A stretch of DNA of 64,000 nt from Ricinus communis. Its lineage: Eukaryota > Streptophyta > Magnoliopsida > Malpighiales > Euphorbiaceae. Position numbers and translations under genes: made by a program. This document shows positions 59,376-64,000 of this stretch, piece by piece (the first letter of the stretch is position 1; every line of letters begins with the position of its first letter). The DNA lies in the NCBI RefSeq assembly GCF_019578655.1, contig NC_063265.1:4808501-4872500 (forward strand). Direction: 5' to 3'. The notes under the pieces are model-generated. The model did no database searches. It saw only the letters and a list, made by a program, of their open reading frames with translations, and was not told the DNA's origin.

Positions 59376-62273
59376 TGTCTTAGGAAGCGGGAGGGAGGAA
59401 TCAAGAATTGGCACTCCATATTTGCTTCTTGTGTACACACAAAGTCATGGTTCGCAATTTTGGTGTATTGAGCTTGTCATCAATTTGTAAGGTTTGCGGA
59501 TTTGTTAACGATGACCAGATTTTTTATGTTGATAGCCTATGACGGCATATTGATCCATATTTTTGTAAACAAAAAATACATTTAATAAATAAAAGAAAAT
59601 CCTCGAGAAAACAAATTATTATATGCTTAGGGATTTTTAACTCTCAACTAGTTAAAGCATAATTTTTAATTTTTTTAAATTATTCTCCGCAACTTGGAGA
59701 AAAGCACTTAACAGTTACTCAAAAGGAAGACATAATTTTGTATGTACCCTTCCTTCTCAAAGGATAGCCCGGATAAAGTCGGCAAGACTCGGATAACGCC
59801 TAGGGATTTATAGCTAGTGAAGGTACCATTGGCGCTCGAGGATGGATGCAGACATGGCACCATCACGACTCTACTCTCAGTGTTGTAGCTGATTGATTAT
59901 CTTTGCTTCCATGGCGGTGGGGTATCCTCTTGGTATTCATGAAATGCAGACAGCTCCTCTGAGAGTTAGTGATCTTCTTCGACAGGACATTTAGGTGTTT
60001 GTTTTCCTAGATTAGTTCCTATTTGTTCTTGAGGCTTTGTTTCAAACAAAAAAAGACAATAATAGTGTAATATTGGAATCATTCCTTAGCAAAACACTTG
60101 GAGATTTTAACAACATATGAATTTTTATTAACACACAAGAGAAGTTATTACGTATATGCCAAGTTTATACTGAGTTCTTCCTAATGAAAATCAAAATAAA
60201 CTACTTCCTTTATCTAATTTTGATAAATCATTTTCAATTTGCATAAGAATTAAAAAGTTCGGTTTTTTTTTTTAATTATTTTCTTACTAAAATACTCTTG
60301 ATAAACTTTTTAATATAATGAACAAAATTTAAATATTAATAGGTTTATTAACCTATCTATAATTTTTGAGATTTAAATAAAAAAGATTGGGATTAAAAAA
60401 AATTATATAGTAATTTACAATAAATAGAAATTAATTAGAACTTCCAGAGTTCGGGGTTTCGCACCCAACAACTGTTTACTTGCATTACAAAAAATTTGAT
60501 AAAGTAAATCCTAGGCTCAAAAATCTGAACTATGTTCGGATTCATGAGAACCGGACCCATCGGTTCGAATTTGGACCAAATACACATCTGTATTTGGATT
60601 TGAATTTAAATAAAATCTCAGATTAAGTTAAATTTGCCATATGCTAAAAAAGAATGGTTTTTGAGGATATGCATGCCTTTGTTTGTTAATGTCTTTGGTT
60701 TATATATAGAAACATTAAAGTTTGTAGTTTGTCTCACATTTGGGAGGTATTGATTTGATGGTATTATTAGTAAAGTCATTATTTCAGAGTTTGGCAGCTC
60801 CCAATTCCAGGCTGCTTAAAAATCAATACAAATGGGATTGCAACGGAAGCTCCTAGCGCGGCATTCTCCGCTATATGAAGGGTGGTTTTAGCGTATTTTT
60901 GGCTGAAGGATATGCTTATGAACAGAGCTGAGGCAATTGACAAGGTTGGAACATGATATTGTTGGTTGGGATTCTACTTATGAAGTTGATCTCTTTCAAA
61001 AATTATGGATTTCACTTGCAAATTAGAGAGATGTCTGTATCAATAATCTCATATCCATTTCAAAGTTCCTCAGATTTTCAGAGAATGAAACATAATACCC
61101 GCCAAATTATTTAAAACATGCTATTACTTGAATGGTGGTTTCAATTCAAGCCCCTAGTTTTTTGTAATGTGTTATTGGCCTTTAATGGTCAGAAAAGAAA
61201 AAACTTTAGATTCTTATAACTTTCTCTATATTTATGTACCCAATCTTTATTGGTATTTTTTTTTACTAAATCTATGTTTCTAAATTTGTATCAATTAATT
61301 AATTTAATATTTTAATTTCTCATTTAATTTAATAGATATTAGAATTTTATTTTCTTAGTATTTAAATACTTTAAATTTTTTATTTAATCTAACATGTATT
61401 TAAACTTTATTTTTTTAGTAATATCTAAACATTTTCGTACAATAGACATATTAAATAAAGACACATATCGAAAAGTTTTAAAAATATCACATATTGAATG
61501 ATTAGGTTTGAGAAATGAATGGAATATAAAAATCAGTGTGCATCCTTCAAGTGAGGTTGATAAACAATGGTGATATTCTAGGGATTTTTATCTAGACTTA
61601 TGTATACAGCATAATTAATAGGAGAGTGATACGTATATATGAGTATTTTTATATTGAATGGTTGACACAAACTTCATCATTTAAAATCAATGAATATGTG
61701 TCAATCATCTACCGATTTGGAATATAGATGGGGATGTACACTAAGTCTAGACAAAAATGTTTGATATTTTAAAACCAACCAAAAAATTTTGCCTATTTGT
61801 TATTATGTGTTAATCATGCAATACTAAAATATAAATTAAATATTCATATATATATATACACGTGTCACTTTATACCAACTTTTCCTATAAGTCTATAAAT
61901 AAAAAAAGTAGAAATGTTCTCTACAACCTAAATCGGGATGTTGTTTCACATCCATTATATTATACGCATAGTACAATCTTTAACACCTTACTATTTATAA
62001 CCCAATTTTGTAAGAATTTCTAGGGATTATTATGCAAACTCAAAATAACATATTGCTCTTGTTAATGAAAAAGATTTGAGATTTCAATTTGATAGAGTAG
62101 AACTTTGATACAAGAATTTTATTTAACCTAATAGTAAGATGAAATCAATGTAAATGATATTATGTTATAAGAAGGAATCTAGCTTGAAACTTATTAATTC
62201 CCCTCTTTAGTGCCTAAAAAATAACAAATATTTCTAGTTATCTTTTGGATACCGGTGCTCAAAGAAAATCTAA
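59376..62273. other. UPP 3' flank and AT-rich intergenic DNA
   Basis: The UPP 3' UTR probably ends before 59.6 kb. Two patches of more balanced composition (59.75-60.0 and 60.78-61.08 kb) have no long frame or recognised motif and could be old repeat remnants. The rest is AT-rich. No gene supported. Confidence 0.5.
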
Positions 62274-62998
62274 ATTTAGCGACGGAGTTGTATCCATTTC
62301 TAAACCCTAATGGCAATGGACTCGCAAACAAAAATTTTCTAATTATTCTGATTCTTGACATGCAACGTTTTCGTTCCTTGCTAACTGGTAAATTCTTTTT
62401 CTAAAAAAATAATTTATTCTTCATTCAAATCAATTATTAAAATTGATTAATTTTGTAAATGTGATTTGATAATATCTCCAGAAAAAGTAATTTCTTTTAA
62501 TTTTTTTTTTCACATTCAGTTATTTAATGATAATTATTATTGTAATATGTAAAAGAAGAAGAGAATTAAAAAAGTAAAGAAACGAAGTAGAGATAATAGA
62601 AACTAAGAAAATGAGGGAGAGAGAATAAGCAATTATGGAAAAGAAGAAAATGGGAAGAGAAGAAAGTGAAGGAGAGAAGAGAGGAAATGAAAAAAAGAAT
62701 GACGGATAAATAAAAAGAAAAAAAGAAGAAGATGGATTTAAAGAGTAGAATTAGCAATGGATATCTATAAAATAAAAGACTGAAAGAAAATTTTAGAATT
62801 AATAACAAACAAATGAAAAAATGAGAAAAAAATCTTAACATTTAGTGACAGATTCAATCTGTCACAAATTTAGCCACTAAAGAATCAAAGACAAAATGTA
62901 AGAAATTATTTTTAAAATTAATAATGAATTCTTTCTGTTGCTGAACGTGATTAGAAAATATAGTTTATTTTGTATCATATTTTAGTGACGAGTATATT
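62274..62998. mobile_element. probable decayed non-autonomous DNA transposon with TTTAGTGAC motifs
   Basis: TTTAGCGACGGAGTTGTATC at 62276 and TTTAGTGACGAG near 62983 carry the same motif. Between them, at about 62841-62880, lies an inverted pair (TTTAGTGACAGATT..AATCTGTCAC, then TTTAGCCACTAAA). Repeated TTTAGYGACRGA motifs in both orientations are typical of ends and subterminal parts of plant DNA transposons. There is no transposase frame and no confirmed target duplication. Boundaries are rough. Confidence 0.35.
62550..62840 (+). repeat. polypurine tract of about 290 bp
   Basis: The plus strand is almost wholly A and G for long stretches (GAGAAAATGAGGGAGAGAGA types). The minus strand therefore has a 91-codon Phe/Leu/Ser-rich frame that is a composition artefact. 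Confidence 0.8.
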
Positions 62999-64000
62999 AT
63001 TGTTCTTAACTTTCATTATTATAGTCTTTCTATAACTAATGCGTTTCCGATGTATTAATGTTTTTTTATCATGTCTAGAACTCATTTCCATCGCCTCGTT
63101 GACCTTGCAGAATTGATGATAGCATGGTTAGAAAACTTCTTAGTTTACTTATCATTGCATCCATTTGACTCCAATCACCTCTCCTTTGAGATTGATTCTT
63201 AATTTTTAATGGAAGAAGGCAACTGCAATTGATAGGTATGAAAATTGGAGAGATTGGAAAAAATTAGAAGAAGAAGATGAAAACAAATAACCAGTTAATT
63301 GTTTTTTACTTAGTTATCTATTTAGAAGGTAATCAGTTACTTTAATTAAGGGCTAAGATAAAAATGAATTAATTCAATGGTGAAAGGTGTTCAGATGCAT
63401 CAATGCACCGGGTGCATTAAAGAATGACCCTCGTTACTATTTTGTCGTTATTTCCTTGATGGAGTCAATATAAAGAGAATAAGATCATTTTGGCCCTAAA
63501 CTTATGGCCTAAGGCCATATTAGCCCTTTGACCTTTCTCAAGCAATTTAATTCATAACTTCTCATTTGAGGTCATATAAACTCATTTCTCAAATTTGCAC
63601 AACATGCGTGCGTAAAGTAAGTGATTCTATCTTTTCTTAAAAAAATAATTTATTTTCTTTCTTTTTATTAATCTCTCTCTTTCCATCCCAAGCCATATCC
63701 TTATCCTTCTAAACAAAATAACTATTATCACCCTAAATCAAATCAAGGTGTAAAATGGAAACAACAAAGGCAATCTTAAAAAGCTCATAACAACATCAAC
63801 ATTTTGAGTTTTTTTGTTGGTTCTATCCACCTAAGGCACCAATCAAGAATCGCCTCTTTTTCTTTGAATTTCTTAAAAATTTCTTTCAATCATTTATTTA
63901 ATCCAAACATATTTTATACCTTTTTTCATCATACTGCTCCTAAAGCTCACTCTCCTCAATAACGTAAATTTGATTTTTTTTTATCAAATTAAATGGAGTA
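62999..64000. other. AT-rich intergenic DNA to the window end
   Basis: No coding frame, RNA gene or recognisable transposon end was found. Confidence 0.5.

Noticed and set aside
62566..62841. Minus-strand 91-codon Phe/Leu/Ser-rich frame that looks like a membrane protein.
   Set aside because: It is the complement of a polypurine tract; the residues follow from the base composition.

Overview
This is a plant nuclear window. Genes are spread out, most have introns with GT-AG ends, and the DNA between them is AT-rich and full of microsatellites and decayed transposons. All nine protein-coding genes belong to common land-plant families. The gene content suits a eudicot, possibly of the Malpighiales (Euphorbiaceae-like), but that placement is a guess and nothing here proves the species. 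I saw no CRISPR, phage or viral system and no gene of a clearly new family. The most unusual content is the local evolution of a tandem aldo-keto reductase cluster and several repeat structures.

Layout. 1-181 may hold the last exon of a gene that starts outside the window. 555-1685 is a three-copy tandem repeat of about 370 bp. 5036-7511 and 8733-11061 are two tandem wall-associated-receptor-kinase-like genes (WAKL20 type) with identical three-exon layouts and a 63-nt middle exon in each. 11588-13199 (minus) is eIF3g, with a divergent RNA-recognition motif. 16922-20288 (minus) is a three-exon CASP-like family 5 membrane protein of 154 aa. 20.3-26.6 kb is AT-rich intergenic DNA with repeat remnants.

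From 26.7 to 53.2 kb there are four AKR4C-type aldo-keto reductase genes, here called AKR-A (26709-28677), AKR-B (39431-41950), AKR-C (43179-46274) and AKR-D (50961-53197). Each has seven exons and encodes exactly 315 aa. A complete 3,012-bp solo LTR (35777-38788), flanked by the 5-bp target duplication CATAT, lies between A and B. A mitochondrial p32/MAM33 gene (48088-50106) lies between C and D. AKR-B and AKR-C are the youngest pair. They share their promoter-proximal sequence and the same 3' fragment of an RTE-like LINE in intron 2, so the LINE inserted before they duplicated. AKR-C has lost a tryptophan beside the catalytic lysine.

54669-59375 is a twelve-exon plastid uracil phosphoribosyltransferase. 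59.4-64 kb is intergenic, with a transposon-like stretch of TTTAGTGAC inverted motifs and a long polypurine tract.

How the genes relate. The WAKL pair would act at the plasma membrane and cell wall. The AKR cluster would detoxify reactive carbonyls in cytosol or plastid. eIF3g, p32 and UPP are housekeeping genes of translation, mitochondria and pyrimidine salvage. There is no sign that the neighbours form one pathway. Exon boundaries were set by hand from splice signals, reading-frame continuity and comparison between paralogues; every multi-exon model given closes in frame.
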